DNA of 23,424 nucleotides from Deltaproteobacteria bacterium (GCA_019308525.1 JAFDIC010000014.1:1-23424), one strand, 5' to 3'. Positions 1 through 9,418 are shown, counted from the first letter of the stretch. The notes: generated from the sequence alone by a model not told the origin. A program made the numbers and translations.

Positions 1-495
1 CCCTTTTCCTGCGTTTCCATTGCCCTGGGAATAGGAAAGGAGCCGGTAGTGGGAGTAGTGTTCAATCCTTTTATGAATGAATTGTTTGAAGCAGCCAGGG
101 GTGGCGGTGCGTTTCTGAACAGGAAAAGGATAAGGGTTTCCAGGGTGCAGGATCTCACCGAGTCCTTCCTGGCCACCGGCTTTTCCTATGACATCCAAGA
201 GAGCCCGGATAGGCCCATTGAGATCTTCAAGAAAATGCTCCTTCGCTGCCACTCGGTCCGAAGGCCTGGTTCGGCGGCCATGGACATGTGCTACCTCGCG
301 CGCGGGATATTTGACGGCTTTTGGGAAGAAGGGCTGAAGCCCTGGGACACGGCTGCCGGCGTTGTTATATTAAGGGAGGCCGGGGGCACACTGACCACCT
401 TCGACGGAGCCCCTTACACACCATATGACAAAACTGTAGTGGCTTCAAACGGACTGCTCCATGATGCCATGCTGGAGGTGCTGAACAGCAGCTAG
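1..495 (+). CDS. Inositol monophosphatase family protein, C-terminal part (5' end outside window)
   Basis: The reading frame is open from base 1, so the gene starts upstream; 164 residues are visible of about 260 usual for the family. The family hydrolyses phosphate monoesters such as myo-inositol 1-phosphate, with Mg2+, in the cytoplasm. The visible part has the G-V-V-x-N-P strand followed by ELFEAARGGGAFLN, and the second metal-binding motif KPWDTAAG (343-360), whose Asp binds Mg2+, followed by the usual EAGG turn. The first motifs (GEE and DPIDGT type) would lie upstream and cannot be checked. An ATG at 67 or a GTG at 49 could be read as a start but would cut into the conserved fold, so neither is likely. 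SuhB and other subfamilies (fructose-1,6-bisphosphatase, 3'-phosphoadenosine phosphatase) cannot be told apart here. Confidence 0.9.
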   Translation, partial: PFSCVSIALGIGKEPVVGVVFNPFMNELFEAARGGGAFLNRKRIRVSRVQDLTESFLATGFSYDIQESPDRPIEIFKKMLLRCHSVRRPGSAAMDMCYLARGIFDGFWEEGLKPWDTAAGVVILREAGGTLTTFDGAPYTPYDKTVVASNGLLHDAMLEVLNSS

Positions 496-530
496 GGCTC
501 TCGATCACACCTTGGAGGGCCCTTCGCTGC
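488..530. other. Long imperfect hairpin at the convergent gene ends
   Basis: The arms at 488-501 and 516-530 can pair over about 12 base pairs, with one mismatch, one bulged T and a G.T pair; the loop is about 14 bases. It begins inside the last codons of the monophosphatase gene and includes its stop. Neither strand has a T-run after it, so it is not a classic intrinsic terminator. It may still slow polymerase or protect the 3' end. The rest of 496-594 shows no gene. Confidence 0.3.
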
Positions 531-594
531 AATCTCGCTTACCGGAAAAGTCATTCCATGTGGTCAGGATTATTTGACGAGAACTTCCGCCTTT

Positions 595-1605
595 TCATTC
601 CTGCCGAAAGGCCTCCATCACCTCAGCCATGATCTCTTCCTCCCTGTGCTGGTACCTGGGCGAGAAATGAAAGGGTACCAGATTCCTGGCATGGGCCCTT
701 CGCGCGATCTCTCCCGCTTCGGGGGCGGTCAGATGATGTTTCTGGAGGGCGATCTCTTTATCAGCGCTCAAAAAGGCCGCCTCTATGAACAGGTGATCGG
801 CATTTTCGGCAAATGCGACTATCTTGTTCAAAGACTCGGCGCTCCCTATGACATCAGTGATATAGGTTATTTTTTGTCCCGGCGATATCCTTGTTATGCG
901 CTCGGCCAATTCTCCGAGAACATAGGTCTTCACCTTTCTTATCAAGCCTGATTCTTCCCAGGTTACCGGGAATTGGCTCTTCGGGTCTCTTCCCTCATAA
1001 AGGGCCTTCTTCAAGCGGGTCAGCCATGGACCCAAGGGCAGACCCATCTTTTTTAGCTCTTCCTTGATAATATTGATGTAGTAGCTTTCCACGAGCGAGA
1101 AGCCCAGACAGGGGATGCGGTGATCCAGCAGTACGGCTTCGACCCGAAAAGAAGGTTCCTCCAGCAGGATACCAGTGAAACTCCGGACCTTTTCCTTGGG
1201 TTCGGCCAGGAACCCCTTCCGACAAAGGTAGATCTTTGTGAAGGTTCGGTCCTCATGCACTTCTGTTATCCTCAAGCTCAATTCAAAAGGATATTCGTGG
1301 ACCAGGTTCCACGTGTAGCCGGCCAGCTTCCCCTCAACCCTGGCGAAAAACTCAGGCGGCCCGTAGATGTGGAGTTCCTTCTTCCGCCCCAAAAAAATCC
1401 TGAGGAGATGATCAAAGCCTATAAAATGATCCATATGGGTGTGGGTTACAAAGACATGGGAAATCTTCAAGATATCTCTGGATGACAGGGCATGAAGGTC
1501 TCCAAGGTCAAAGAGTAAGGCCCTTTTTTCGAACAGAAACGGGACGAATAGCCCCGGGTCTGAAAAGCGGTCATTGACTAACCTTGGCACAAAGGATGGC
1601 CTCAT
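595..1605 (-). CDS. rnz: Ribonuclease Z (metallo-beta-lactamase fold tRNA 3' endonuclease)
   Basis: A 336-residue metallo-beta-lactamase-fold protein that by family would cut tRNA precursors just after the discriminator base, in the cytoplasm. The zinc motif THTHMDH is at residues 54-60 (H55, H57, D59, H60). Other RNase Z marks follow: DHRIPCLGF, the metal-bridging Asp in YITDVIG, HHLTAPEAGEIA and the C-terminal PFHFSPRY. Length is in the range for the short bacterial form. An in-frame TTG at 1710 would add 35 residues, but it lies inside the neighbouring 100-residue gene. The ATG at 1605 starts the typical MRPSF segment and has AGAGGGG just before it, so I chose it. The small gene upstream on the same strand ends 88 bases away. 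The function is clear by motif; a related arylsulfatase-type hydrolase is a less likely alternative. Confidence 0.9.
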   Translation of the reverse strand: MRPSFVPRLVNDRFSDPGLFVPFLFEKRALLFDLGDLHALSSRDILKISHVFVTHTHMDHFIGFDHLLRIFLGRKKELHIYGPPEFFARVEGKLAGYTWNLVHEYPFELSLRITEVHEDRTFTKIYLCRKGFLAEPKEKVRSFTGILLEEPSFRVEAVLLDHRIPCLGFSLVESYYINIIKEELKKMGLPLGPWLTRLKKALYEGRDPKSQFPVTWEESGLIRKVKTYVLGELAERITRISPGQKITYITDVIGSAESLNKIVAFAENADHLFIEAAFLSADKEIALQKHHLTAPEAGEIARRAHARNLVPFHFSPRYQHREEEIMAEVMEAFRQE

Positions 1606-1693
1606 TCTCCCCTCTGGCGGCTGAACCTGGCCGGGACCTTCTTCCCGTCCCTGGTATCGGTCGTTTGAATGAACGAACAGTAATTGAAACCTG

Positions 1694-1996
1694 CTATTTC
1701 TTGGTTTCAACTGACCCCTGTCTCAGACCCCTGTGGACCTCTTCTATCCAGGAAAGCCATATCCTTTTTCGATTCTGGAACTTGTAAAGCACCCTATCCA
1801 GCCTATTGGAAATCTCGATCTCATATATCTTCCTCCGGGAAAAGCTCAGCAAATCCCTTTCGAGTGCCTCCCAGTCAGGCATCCTGGTTTCTACTCCCGA
1901 GTGATACTTCTGGAAATCAAGATGCATCTTTTCTATTGTTCGATCAAAATCAGAAATGGTGTTTATGAGTTCAAGCTTTTCTTCAGAAATAATCAT
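1694..1996 (-). CDS. Unknown small helical protein, 100 residues
   Basis: I do not recognise this protein. It is 100 residues, highly charged and predicted almost wholly helical with heptad-like patterning (for example residues 5-30 and 45-75), so it may form a coiled coil. There is no signal peptide, membrane segment or cysteine pair. The ATG has a strong ribosome binding site, GGAGGGG, six bases upstream, which argues for a real gene although no homology supports it. It lies 88 bases upstream of ribonuclease Z on the same strand and may be co-transcribed with it. Two tryptophans in the C-terminal part (near residues 80-83) sit in a basic, possibly RNA- or protein-binding helix, which is speculation. 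Confidence 0.65.
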   Translation of the reverse strand: MIISEEKLELINTISDFDRTIEKMHLDFQKYHSGVETRMPDWEALERDLLSFSRRKIYEIEISNRLDRVLYKFQNRKRIWLSWIEEVHRGLRQGSVETKK

Positions 1997-2055
1997 TAAC
2001 TACCCCTCCAGACCCGTTGCTTAGTAGTTCCGGCATCCTAAATGGAGCAAGACCT

Positions 2056-2158
2056 TTCAACCCTGTTGAAAATGAAAGGATCCGCGTCTCCCCTCTTTCC
2101 GGGGAAATAATGGAGATGCTTGACATTATGTCATGAATCGTGAAAGATATCAATCTTT
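2056..2158. promoter_or_regulatory. Candidate control region upstream of purC, with three small inverted repeats
   Basis: The 233-base gap between the divergent 100-residue gene and purC holds no convincing gene. It has three inverted repeats: TTCAAC-CCT-GTTGAA (2056-2070), TGACAT-T-ATGTCA (2121-2133) and AAAGAT-ATCA-ATCTTT (2143-2158). A perfect TTGACA hexamer (2120-2125) overlaps the second repeat, but the sequence 17-18 bases downstream is a poor -10 match. This could be a repressor-controlled purC promoter, with the palindrome over the -35, but neither the regulator nor a start site can be identified. Confidence 0.3.
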
Positions 2159-2229
2159 GCAAGGCCTGACATTTCCAGAGAACAACGTCGCCCAGGCAGC
2201 AAAATTGAGCCGATGAAAGGAGGACATAG

Positions 2230-3147
2230 ATGCCTGTCGTCAAAGGTGCCATGCTCAAGTCCGAGCTTCCAGACCTGAAACTTTTCAAGAGAGGTAAGGT
2301 AAGGGATATCTACGATGTGGGAGAATATTATTTGATAGTCGCTAGCGACAGGATATCGGCATTTGATGTCATCATGGATGACCCCATACCGGACAAGGGA
2401 AAAATCCTCACAAAAATATCTCTTTTCTGGTTCGAACACCTCAAACCCCTTGTGGAGAACCACGTGGTCAGTTCTGATCCTTCAGAGTATCCCGAGCCCT
2501 GCCCCATTTACAGGGAACAACTCCAGGGGCGCAGTATGCTCGTAAGGAAGGCAAGGCCATTGCCCGTGGAATGCATAGTAAGGGGGTATATTTCCGGCTC
2601 AGGGTGGATCGAGTACAGGGAAAAGGGGAGCATATGTGGTATCAAGCTTCCAGCGGGCTTGAAGGAGTCGGAAAAACTCCCGGAGCCCATATTTACCCCC
2701 AGCACCAAGGCCGAGGAGGGCATACACGACGAAAATATCACCTTTGAGAAGGCCGTTGATTTGCTGGGGCGGGAGACGGCAGAACGGGTAAGGACACTCA
2801 GCCTGGAGATATATGAACAGGGAAGGCAGTTCGCGGCAAAGAGGGGGATCATCATAGCAGACACCAAGTTTGAGTTCGGCCTCGTAGATGGCAGGATCAT
2901 CTTGATTGATGAGGTCATGACCCCCGACAGTTCGCGCTTCTGGCCCATGGATTCTTACAGTCCCGGCGGGCCTCAAGTGAGCTTCGACAAGCAGTTCTTG
3001 AGGGATTATCTCAATTCACTTGGGTGGCAAAAGACGCCTCCTCCACCCAAACTCCCCGAAGACATCATCCAAAAGACCAGGGAGAGATACCTGGAAGCAT
3101 TGAAGCGGCTTACCGGTTATGCACTGGAGAATGAAGCCAAACCCTGA
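2230..3147 (+). CDS. purC: Phosphoribosylaminoimidazole-succinocarboxamide synthase (SAICAR synthetase)
   Basis: This 305-residue cytoplasmic enzyme joins aspartate to CAIR with ATP in de novo purine synthesis. The family marks are in order: [10 protein letters not shown] (residues 20-29), [19 protein letters not shown] near 40-58, [39 protein letters not shown] and [15 protein letters not shown]. The length fits the longer bacterial/eukaryotic type (about 290-310), not the roughly 235-residue E. coli type. The ATG has AAAGGAGG about seven bases upstream. No other pur gene is in the window. The next gene, the receiver-like protein, starts 42 bases downstream on the same strand. Confidence 0.97.
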   Translation: MPVVKGAMLKSELPDLKLFKRGKVRDIYDVGEYYLIVASDRISAFDVIMDDPIPDKGKILTKISLFWFEHLKPLVENHVVSSDPSEYPEPCPIYREQLQGRSMLVRKARPLPVECIVRGYISGSGWIEYREKGSICGIKLPAGLKESEKLPEPIFTPSTKAEEGIHDENITFEKAVDLLGRETAERVRTLSLEIYEQGRQFAAKRGIIIADTKFEFGLVDGRIILIDEVMTPDSSRFWPMDSYSPGGPQVSFDKQFLRDYLNSLGWQKTPPPPKLPEDIIQKTRERYLEALKRLTGYALENEAKP

Positions 3148-3189
3148 CAGGAAACAATGGTCGCGAATCTGGAATACTAAGGTGGGAAC

Positions 3190-3909
3190 ATGGACTTCAT
3201 TATCTGTTTCATTGACGATTCCGATTTCGAACACGAGCTCGTGAGGGACGAGATCGCTCCCAGGGCGGAGGGAATGAAGTTTGTCCAGGCCTATACCTTT
3301 GATGAGGCGAGAAGGCTTTTGGGGAAAAGGATACCTGTGATCTTCCTGCTGGACCTGTGGGGACAGGATCCCGAGGTCAGCAATCCCGCCATCCCTCCGA
3401 TAGGAGACCTCGAGAAACGTGTATCGCGAATCAAGTCCCTCGGGGAGGTATACAAGGACCTTGACTCATTTGAGGGAGATCGCGTCAATGAGTACTTGAG
3501 GAGACTGTTCTCCATCGTTGAGGCCTGGAGAAGCATATTCAGGGAATCCGCCGACCTCGCCGGGCAGAATAGGAAATACGGGCTCGAAAATCTCCGGCGG
3601 GCCAGGGAGCACTATCCTGGTGTACCCGCCGTGTTCTATACAAGAAAAAGCATGATAGATGACGCCGTTGAACTCTTCAAGGCCGGAGCGGACGGACTGT
3701 TTATCAAACCCACGGGCCAGGACGACAGGGAGACCAGGGAGCTTACCAGGGAATCTGCACCAAGCCTCATTGGTTCACTTTCCAGAACAATCGATCTCAA
3801 TTTTGGGAAACTCCAAGGAACATCGGACCCTGCCTCTGCCATCGGGGAAAAGGAGTCACAAAGTCTCCGGGACCTGATCAAGGCATGGAAAGAGTTCAGA
3901 AACAATTGA
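3190..3909 (+). CDS. Atypical response-regulator receiver protein with a long internal insertion
   Basis: This 239-residue protein reads as a CheY-like receiver. It has an acidic pair after strand 1 (FIDDS, D9/D10), a candidate phosphoacceptor Asp after strand 3 (IFLLDLW, D55), Thr after strand 4 (AVFYTRK, T151) and a Lys-Pro after strand 5 (GLFIKP, K173-P174). In a usual receiver the phosphoacceptor and the Thr/Ser are about 30 residues apart; here they are 96 apart. The extra 60-65 residues (about 62-135) look helical and charged. There is no DNA-binding or enzymatic output domain after the receiver, only a charged tail of about 60 residues. AGGTGG lies before the ATG. It follows purC by 42 bases and no histidine kinase is adjacent. 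It could be a single-domain signalling protein or a degenerate receiver used for binding. Confidence 0.7.
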   Translation: MDFIICFIDDSDFEHELVRDEIAPRAEGMKFVQAYTFDEARRLLGKRIPVIFLLDLWGQDPEVSNPAIPPIGDLEKRVSRIKSLGEVYKDLDSFEGDRVNEYLRRLFSIVEAWRSIFRESADLAGQNRKYGLENLRRAREHYPGVPAVFYTRKSMIDDAVELFKAGADGLFIKPTGQDDRETRELTRESAPSLIGSLSRTIDLNFGKLQGTSDPASAIGEKESQSLRDLIKAWKEFRNN

Positions 3910-3929
3910 AAAACCTGATTGTGCTCACC

Positions 3930-3958
3930 TTGACAAAGCATTATCCGATGCTTATCGT
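3930..3958 (+). promoter_or_regulatory. Probable promoter of grpE-dnaK with a palindrome in the spacer
   Basis: TTGACA (3930-3935) is followed by a 17-base spacer and TATCGT (3953-3958), a good sigma70-type match. The spacer is almost entirely the inverted repeat AAGCAT-TATCCG-ATGCTT (3936-3953), placed where a repressor would block polymerase. No CIRCE element (TTAGCACTC/GAGTGCTAA) and no clear heat-shock sigma32 promoter was seen in the 133-base gap. The transcript would have a leader of about 75-80 bases. Confidence 0.5.
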
Positions 3959-4042
3959 ATCCCATAATCATATCATCCGAGTTGCATTGCATGTGTTTCC
4001 TTCCAGGTCCTAATCCAAACAAGGAGCGGAGTGATCTGAGTT

Positions 4043-4693
4043 ATGACCAATGGTGAGCAAAGGGCGGAAAGTGCCGGAGAAGAGAGAAACAGGGAAGGAG
4101 TAACCGGGGCCCAGGAGAGCCAAGACAAGGAGACCGCCGAGGAGCATAAAGAAAAACCCCTTGAGAAATTGACAAAGGCGGAACTCCTGGACAGGGTAAA
4201 GCAAGCCCAGGGAGAGGCCAAGAAGTACTACGATCTCTATCTCCGTTCACAGGCTGACATCGAGAATCTAAAGAAGAGAAACAGCAAGGAGAAAGCGGAG
4301 CTGGTCAAGTACGCCAACGAGTCCCTTGTGAAAGATCTGCTTCCTGTCATAGACAACCTGGAGATGGCCATATCACACGCCAACTCGAACAACTCCCTTG
4401 ATGCCCTTAAGAAGGGGGTTGAGCTGACGTTAAAGGGACTGAAGGACGTACTGAAGAAGTCGGGGCTTGAAGAGGTCGAGGCCAAAGACAGGCCTTTCGA
4501 CCCGAATTTCCATCACGCAGTGTCGGAAAAGGAAGATGGGACAGTCGAACCTGGGATCGTCCTCGAAGAGATGCAGAAGGGGTACATTTTCAACCAGAGG
4601 CTGATTCGTCCTGCCATGGTGGTGGTAAGCAGGGCCAAGGCAGCAGATGAGGGTGGTAGGGAACATCGAGAGGAGTCGGCTGAGAGCAGTTAA
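4043..4693 (+). CDS. grpE: Nucleotide exchange factor GrpE
   Basis: This 216-residue cytoplasmic co-chaperone releases ADP from DnaK. A charged, poorly ordered N-terminus (1-40) is followed by a long dimerising coiled coil (about 42-110, including YLRSQADIENLKKR) and a short helical segment. The C-terminal beta domain (about 140-197) carries PFDPNFHHAV and the family signature ending GYIFNQRLIRPAMVVVS. The ATG has GGAG 11 bases upstream. dnaK follows after 55 bases. The usual upstream partner hrcA is absent; an unrelated receiver-like gene sits there instead. Confidence 0.97.
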   Translation: MTNGEQRAESAGEERNREGVTGAQESQDKETAEEHKEKPLEKLTKAELLDRVKQAQGEAKKYYDLYLRSQADIENLKKRNSKEKAELVKYANESLVKDLLPVIDNLEMAISHANSNNSLDALKKGVELTLKGLKDVLKKSGLEEVEAKDRPFDPNFHHAVSEKEDGTVEPGIVLEEMQKGYIFNQRLIRPAMVVVSRAKAADEGGREHREESAESS

Positions 4694-4748
4694 ATATCCT
4701 CTAAGACCCCGTGACAACATAGCACCTAGTTCTAGTAGGAGGTAAAAA

Positions 4749-6668
4749 ATGGGTAAGATTATTGGCATTGATCTTGGTACAACTAATTCCTGCGTCGCTG
4801 TAATGGAAGGGGGAGATCCTGTTGTAATCGCCAACGCCGAGGGAAGCAGGACCACACCTTCGATGGTTGCCTTTAATGAAAAGGGCGAGAGGCTGGTAGG
4901 CCAGATCGCCAAGCGCCAGGCCATCACCAATCCTGAGAACACCGTTTTCGCGGTCAAGAGACTGATTGGACGCAAGTATGACTCTGGTGAAGTGCAGAGG
5001 GACATAAAGGTCCTTCCATACAAAATCGTCAAGGCCCCTAACGGGGATGCCCATGTGGAAGTCAGGGGTAAAAGCTACAGCCCTTCTGAGATCTCTGCCA
5101 TGATTCTACAGAAGATGAAGCAGACCGCAGAGGATTATCTTGGGGAGAAGGTTACGGACGCGGTGATAACCGTTCCTGCATACTTCAATGACAGTCAAAG
5201 GCAGGCCACCAAAGATGCGGGCCGTATAGCCGGGCTCAACGTGGAGAGGATCATCAATGAACCGACGGCTGCATCACTTGCATATGGCCTGGACAAGAAG
5301 GGGGAGAAGAAGATTGCGGTCTTCGATCTTGGAGGCGGGACCTTCGATATCTCTATTCTCGAAATCGGGGAAGGTGTCTTTGAGGTCAAGGCAACAAATG
5401 GAGATACCCATCTGGGGGGCGAGGACTTTGATCTACGAATCGTGGATTACCTTGCCGATGAATTCAAGAAAGACCAGGGCATTGATCTGCGAACCGACAA
5501 GATGGCCTTACAGAGGTTGAAAGAGGCGGCGGAAAAGGCCAAGATGGAACTATCCAGCTCCCAGGAGACCGATATCAACCTTCCCTTTATCACGGCAGAT
5601 GCAAGCGGCCCCAAACACCTCAACATGAAACTCACCAGGGCCAAGCTGGAAGCGCTGGTGGATGATCTCATCGAGAAAGTGGTTGAACCGTGCAAGACAG
5701 CCCTCAGTGATGCCTCCTTGAAACCCAGCGACATAGACGAGGTCATCCTGGTCGGCGGAATGACCAGGATGCCCAGGGTACAACACAAGGTAAAGGAGAT
5801 ATTCGGTAGAGAGCCCAGCAAGAGCGTCAATCCTGATGAAGTTGTTGCTATCGGCGCCGCTATCCAAGGCGGGGTATTGAAAGGAGAGGTCAAGGACGTA
5901 CTTCTCCTGGACGTAACGCCCCTTTCTCTCGGCATCGAGACACTGGGTGGGGTTTTCACCAAGCTCATTGAAAAAAACACCACTATACCCACCAGGAAAA
6001 GCCAGATATTCTCAACGGCGGCCGATAACCAGCCTGCCGTGGAGATTCACGTGCTCCAGGGCGAAAGAGAGATGGCTGCTTATAACAAGACCCTGGGTCG
6101 ATTCCAGCTCGTGGGAATACCTCCTGCACCCAGGGGTGTGCCTCAAATCGAAGTCACCTTTGACATCGATGCCAATGGAATAGTTCACGTCTCCGCCAAG
6201 GATCTGGGCACGGGTAAAGAGCAGTCCATAAAGATCACCGCCTCGAGCGGCCTATCGGAAGAGGAGATCCAGAGCCTCATCAAGGATGCCGAGCTCCATG
6301 CTGAAGAGGATAAAAAGAAGAGGGAGCTGGTGGACGCTCGTAACATGGCGGATTCCCTCATCTACCAGACGGAAAAATCCCTCAAGGAGTCTGGAGACAA
6401 ACTTGATGAAGCCACAAAATCCGGGATTGACAGGGCCATAGAGAACCTCAAGAAAGCCATGGAAGGTGAAAGCGCGGAAGAGATAAGACGTCACGCGGAT
6501 GAACTGACCCAGGTCTCCCACAAATTGGCTGAGGCCATGTATGCCCAGGCAAGTGCACAGGCCGGCGCAGGGCAGGCTGCCGGCTCGGGTTCCGCTGCCG
6601 GTGGTGAGAGCGGCTCTTCCAAGGATGAAGATGTGGTGGATGCGGATTTCGAGGAAGTAAAGAAGTGA
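4749..6668 (+). CDS. dnaK: Molecular chaperone DnaK (Hsp70)
   Basis: The 639-residue ATP-driven chaperone binds exposed hydrophobic segments of client proteins. The nucleotide-binding domain (1 to about 385) begins [17 protein letters not shown] and contains [16 protein letters not shown] and [14 protein letters not shown]. The linker and substrate domain begin at [19 protein letters not shown]. The helical lid follows, then an Ala/Gly-rich stretch and the conserved acidic tail [18 protein letters not shown] lies six bases before the ATG. The stop overlaps the start of the next gene (GTGA). No dnaJ follows, so the J-partner must be elsewhere. Confidence 0.99.
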   Translation: MGKIIGIDLGTTNSCVAVMEGGDPVVIANAEGSRTTPSMVAFNEKGERLVGQIAKRQAITNPENTVFAVKRLIGRKYDSGEVQRDIKVLPYKIVKAPNGDAHVEVRGKSYSPSEISAMILQKMKQTAEDYLGEKVTDAVITVPAYFNDSQRQATKDAGRIAGLNVERIINEPTAASLAYGLDKKGEKKIAVFDLGGGTFDISILEIGEGVFEVKATNGDTHLGGEDFDLRIVDYLADEFKKDQGIDLRTDKMALQRLKEAAEKAKMELSSSQETDINLPFITADASGPKHLNMKLTRAKLEALVDDLIEKVVEPCKTALSDASLKPSDIDEVILVGGMTRMPRVQHKVKEIFGREPSKSVNPDEVVAIGAAIQGGVLKGEVKDVLLLDVTPLSLGIETLGGVFTKLIEKNTTIPTRKSQIFSTAADNQPAVEIHVLQGEREMAAYNKTLGRFQLVGIPPAPRGVPQIEVTFDIDANGIVHVSAKDLGTGKEQSIKITASSGLSEEEIQSLIKDAELHAEEDKKKRELVDARNMADSLIYQTEKSLKESGDKLDEATKSGIDRAIENLKKAMEGESAEEIRRHADELTQVSHKLAEAMYAQASAQAGAGQAAGSGSAAGGESGSSKDEDVVDADFEEVKK

Positions 6669-8638
6669 GGGTCCTGCGCTCTCTAACTCTCAAGACCATC
6701 TTCACCTTCTGGGTGGGGATGGGGCTTTTTTTGTACGGGTGTTACCCCAGGGAGGCGATCAAGAAAAGGCCTCCCGGGCGCGAATCCTTTCTCCTGGCCG
6801 AAAAGGAGTTTGGGGCGGGAAACTATGCAAAGGCGATCGAGGGATACCTGCAATACTTGGACCGCTTCCCTGAAGGAACGGACGCAAGGATAGCTCTCTA
6901 CCGAATTGCAAAGGCCAAGGAACACCTTGGAGAGTTCGAGGATGCCCTGCTTTTTCTCAACAGGGCACTGGAGGAATTCCCCCGTCATCCTGATGTGCCT
7001 CTCCTGGAGGCGGATATCAGCGGCCTCTACTTGCGACTCAAAGACTACCAGAAGACCATAACCCTTGCATCCCTTTGGCTGGGCAAATACCCCTCACATC
7101 CCATGAGGAGAAAGGTGGCCTACTATCTGGCCCGGGCCCTCGACATTCAGGGAGACAGGCTGGGTGCCCTCGGATGGTACATCCAGGCCGTTACAGGCCC
7201 TGATGATGGAACGGTGAACATCGCCGAGATCCAGGAGTTGATAGTCGACCTCATCCACTCAGCCTCCCTGGAAGAGCTGGAATCAATGGAAGTTTATGTC
7301 TCCGGCACACCATATGCCGTCAGCCTTTACTATCAGAAGGCCCTCAGGCTCCTCGAATCCGGCAAGCCAGCGGAGGCGAAAGAAGCGGCCATGGCACTGG
7401 TCGAGTCCTCCACGGACCAATTCTGGTTGAATATCGGACGTGATTTGCTCAGGAGAATCGAACAGGAGCTTTCAGTGGAACCCGACGTGATCGGGTGTCT
7501 CCTGCCCCTGAGCGGGCCCTTCTCAATCTACGGTCGAGAAGTCCTCAACGGGATTCAGCTCGGCATGGGGTTGTTTGAAGAACAGGCAGACGATAGATCC
7601 CTTGAGCTGGTTATCAAGGATACTGCTGGAGATCCTGACATCGCTGTCAAGGGTGTGGAGGAATTGGCCCGCCAGGACAGGGCTATCGCCATCATAGGAC
7701 CCCTGGCAAGCAGACCTGCTCTGGCGGCCGCAAAGAAGGCCCAGGAGCTTGGAATCCCCATTATTACACTGGCCCAGCGAGAGGGTATCGCCCTGGAGGG
7801 CCCAATGGTATTCCGAAACTTCATAACCCCCTCAAAGGAAGTTGAGACCCTGGTTCATGGAGCCATGAAAAACATGGGGCTGAGGAGATTTGCCATACTT
7901 TATCCTGACAACTCTTACGGTCGCTTCTTCATGAACCTCTTCTGGGATAACATAGAAGAACTCGGCGGCACCATAACTGCGGTAGAGTCCTATGAGCCTG
8001 ATCAAACGGATTTTGAAGTGGAAATAAGAAAAATGGTGGGTCTCTACTACCCCAGGCCCGAATCCGTCTCAAAAATGTTAGAGGAATTCCGGTGGCTCAG
8101 GGCGGAAGAGAGTATCGAGGATATTCTCTATGGCGAGGAAGAGCCTGAACCTGTCGTCGACTTCGATGCGGTCTTCATACCGGACAACCACCAGACCGTT
8201 GCCCTCATCGCCCCCCAGTTCCCTTTTCACAACGTCTTCAACGTCCGCTTCCTGGGGACCAGCCTATGGCAGTCTCCTGAATTGATTGAGTTGGCCGGGG
8301 ATTATTTGCAGGGCGCGGTATTCCCCTCGGGCTTCTTCCCAGGGGCTAAAGGCAATCCCTCCGGGGATCTGGAGCATTTCATCACAAGCTACAGGGCCAA
8401 TTTTGAATCAGAGCCTGGCATTTTGGCTGCGACGGGTTACGACACAGTGAGATTCTTGATAAAGGTCATGGAGAGCACTGGATCCATAAGGACGACAAGG
8501 GACTTCCAAAAACAGATCTCTACTTTTGATGACTTCTACGGTATTACGGGCTGGATGGCCTTTGACCAACAGGGAGAGATCGCCAAAGACCCCCTTCTCC
8601 TGACTGTCTCGGGCAGGGGCTTTACCCGCCTTTACTGA
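6665..8638 (+). CDS. Lipoprotein with TPR and periplasmic-binding domains (LpoA-like penicillin-binding-protein activator)
   Basis: 657 residues. The N-terminus has basic residues, a hydrophobic stretch and a lipobox LFLYGC, with Cys26 as the likely lipidated residue, so the protein should be anchored facing the periplasm. Residues about 42-265 contain TPR-like helical repeats (for example [20 protein letters not shown]). From about 274 it has a type I periplasmic-binding (leucine/branched-chain-type) fold: [16 protein letters not shown], later [18 protein letters not shown] and [12 protein letters not shown]. This domain order is that of LpoA, the outer-membrane lipoprotein that activates a peptidoglycan synthase; the specific partner here is inferred. 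The GTG start overlaps the dnaK stop, suggesting coupled translation, with GGAAG upstream. An ATG at 6719 (residue 19) would remove the signal peptide's basic end. Confidence 0.82.
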   Translation: MRVLRSLTLKTIFTFWVGMGLFLYGCYPREAIKKRPPGRESFLLAEKEFGAGNYAKAIEGYLQYLDRFPEGTDARIALYRIAKAKEHLGEFEDALLFLNRALEEFPRHPDVPLLEADISGLYLRLKDYQKTITLASLWLGKYPSHPMRRKVAYYLARALDIQGDRLGALGWYIQAVTGPDDGTVNIAEIQELIVDLIHSASLEELESMEVYVSGTPYAVSLYYQKALRLLESGKPAEAKEAAMALVESSTDQFWLNIGRDLLRRIEQELSVEPDVIGCLLPLSGPFSIYGREVLNGIQLGMGLFEEQADDRSLELVIKDTAGDPDIAVKGVEELARQDRAIAIIGPLASRPALAAAKKAQELGIPIITLAQREGIALEGPMVFRNFITPSKEVETLVHGAMKNMGLRRFAILYPDNSYGRFFMNLFWDNIEELGGTITAVESYEPDQTDFEVEIRKMVGLYYPRPESVSKMLEEFRWLRAEESIEDILYGEEEPEPVVDFDAVFIPDNHQTVALIAPQFPFHNVFNVRFLGTSLWQSPELIELAGDYLQGAVFPSGFFPGAKGNPSGDLEHFITSYRANFESEPGILAATGYDTVRFLIKVMESTGSIRTTRDFQKQISTFDDFYGITGWMAFDQQGEIAKDPLLLTVSGRGFTRLY

Positions 8639-8656
8639 AGGTGCCTCGCACTCTCA

Positions 8657-9418
8657 TCAACCATCCACACCCTCTTCGGATGTCTCTTCCTCCTTGCTTC
8701 TTTTTCTCTTTGCAATCCTGGCTATGTAAATGCTGATCTCGTAGAGAACGATCAGGGGACCAGCCATCATGACCTGGGTGGCCACGTCGGGCGGTGTCAG
8801 AATGGCCGCCATTACAAAGATGAGCAATATGGCGTATTTTCTCTGCCTCTTCAAAAGCTCCGGGGTCACAAGGCCTATCTTTGTGAGAAAGAAGACCACG
8901 ACCGGAAGCTCAAAGACCATGCCGAAAGCGAAGAGCAGCTTGACAGAAAAGGAGAAATACTGTTTTACGGACGGAAGGGCCTGGATGTAATCATTGGCAA
9001 ACCCCAGGAAGAAGCGAAACCCAAAGGGGAATACCACAAAATATCCAAATATGGCACCGCCCACAAACAGAATTGAGGAAGAAACAACAAAGGGCACGAC
9101 GTACCTTTTCTCGTTTTGATAAAGCCCTGGCGCTACGAACATCCATAGCTGGTAGAAGATGTAGGGAGAAGAGAGCAAGATCCCCGTAACAAGAGCGACT
9201 TTGATATAGGTCAGGAACATCTCGGGGAGGCCCGTAAAGATCAACCTGTCTCCCTCGGGCAGCTGGGATTTCAAGGGATGGATCAGGATGCGAAAGAGTC
9301 TCTCTGAAAAGATATAGGAGACGACGAACCCTGCTCCCGCCGCAATTGCACACGAAATAAGCCTCTTCCTTAATTCCTCGAGGTGGCTCAGGAAAGGCTG
9401 CTTCTCATCATCCACCAT
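8657..9418 (-). CDS. tatC: Sec-independent protein translocase TatC
   Basis: A 253-residue inner-membrane protein with six predicted membrane helices, the receptor for twin-arginine signal peptides. The cytoplasmic N-terminus has [10 protein letters not shown] (residues 11-20), and Glu103 sits in the conserved LYQNEKR loop, both needed for signal recognition in well-studied homologues. The TPPDVATQ motif before the last helices is also present. The start overlaps the tatB stop by 11 bases, so translation is probably coupled. It is the last gene of the leftward alr-argS unit and converges on the lipoprotein gene, with an 18-base gap and no terminator hairpin. Confidence 0.97.
   Translation of the reverse strand: MVDDEKQPFLSHLEELRKRLISCAIAAGAGFVVSYIFSERLFRILIHPLKSQLPEGDRLIFTGLPEMFLTYIKVALVTGILLSSPYIFYQLWMFVAPGLYQNEKRYVVPFVVSSSILFVGGAIFGYFVVFPFGFRFFLGFANDYIQALPSVKQYFSFSVKLLFAFGMVFELPVVVFFLTKIGLVTPELLKRQRKYAILLIFVMAAILTPPDVATQVMMAGPLIVLYEISIYIARIAKRKRSKEEETSEEGVDG

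Noticed and set aside
2111..2137. 8-codon ORF with a GGGGAAA upstream, before purC
   Set aside because: Too short, with no conserved features visible; it may simply be a chance ORF in the control region.
3948..4013. 21-codon ORF upstream of grpE
   Set aside because: No ribosome binding site, and it overlaps the likely promoter.
3910..4042. CIRCE element upstream of grpE
   Set aside because: Searched by eye; TTAGCACTC and its partner are not present.
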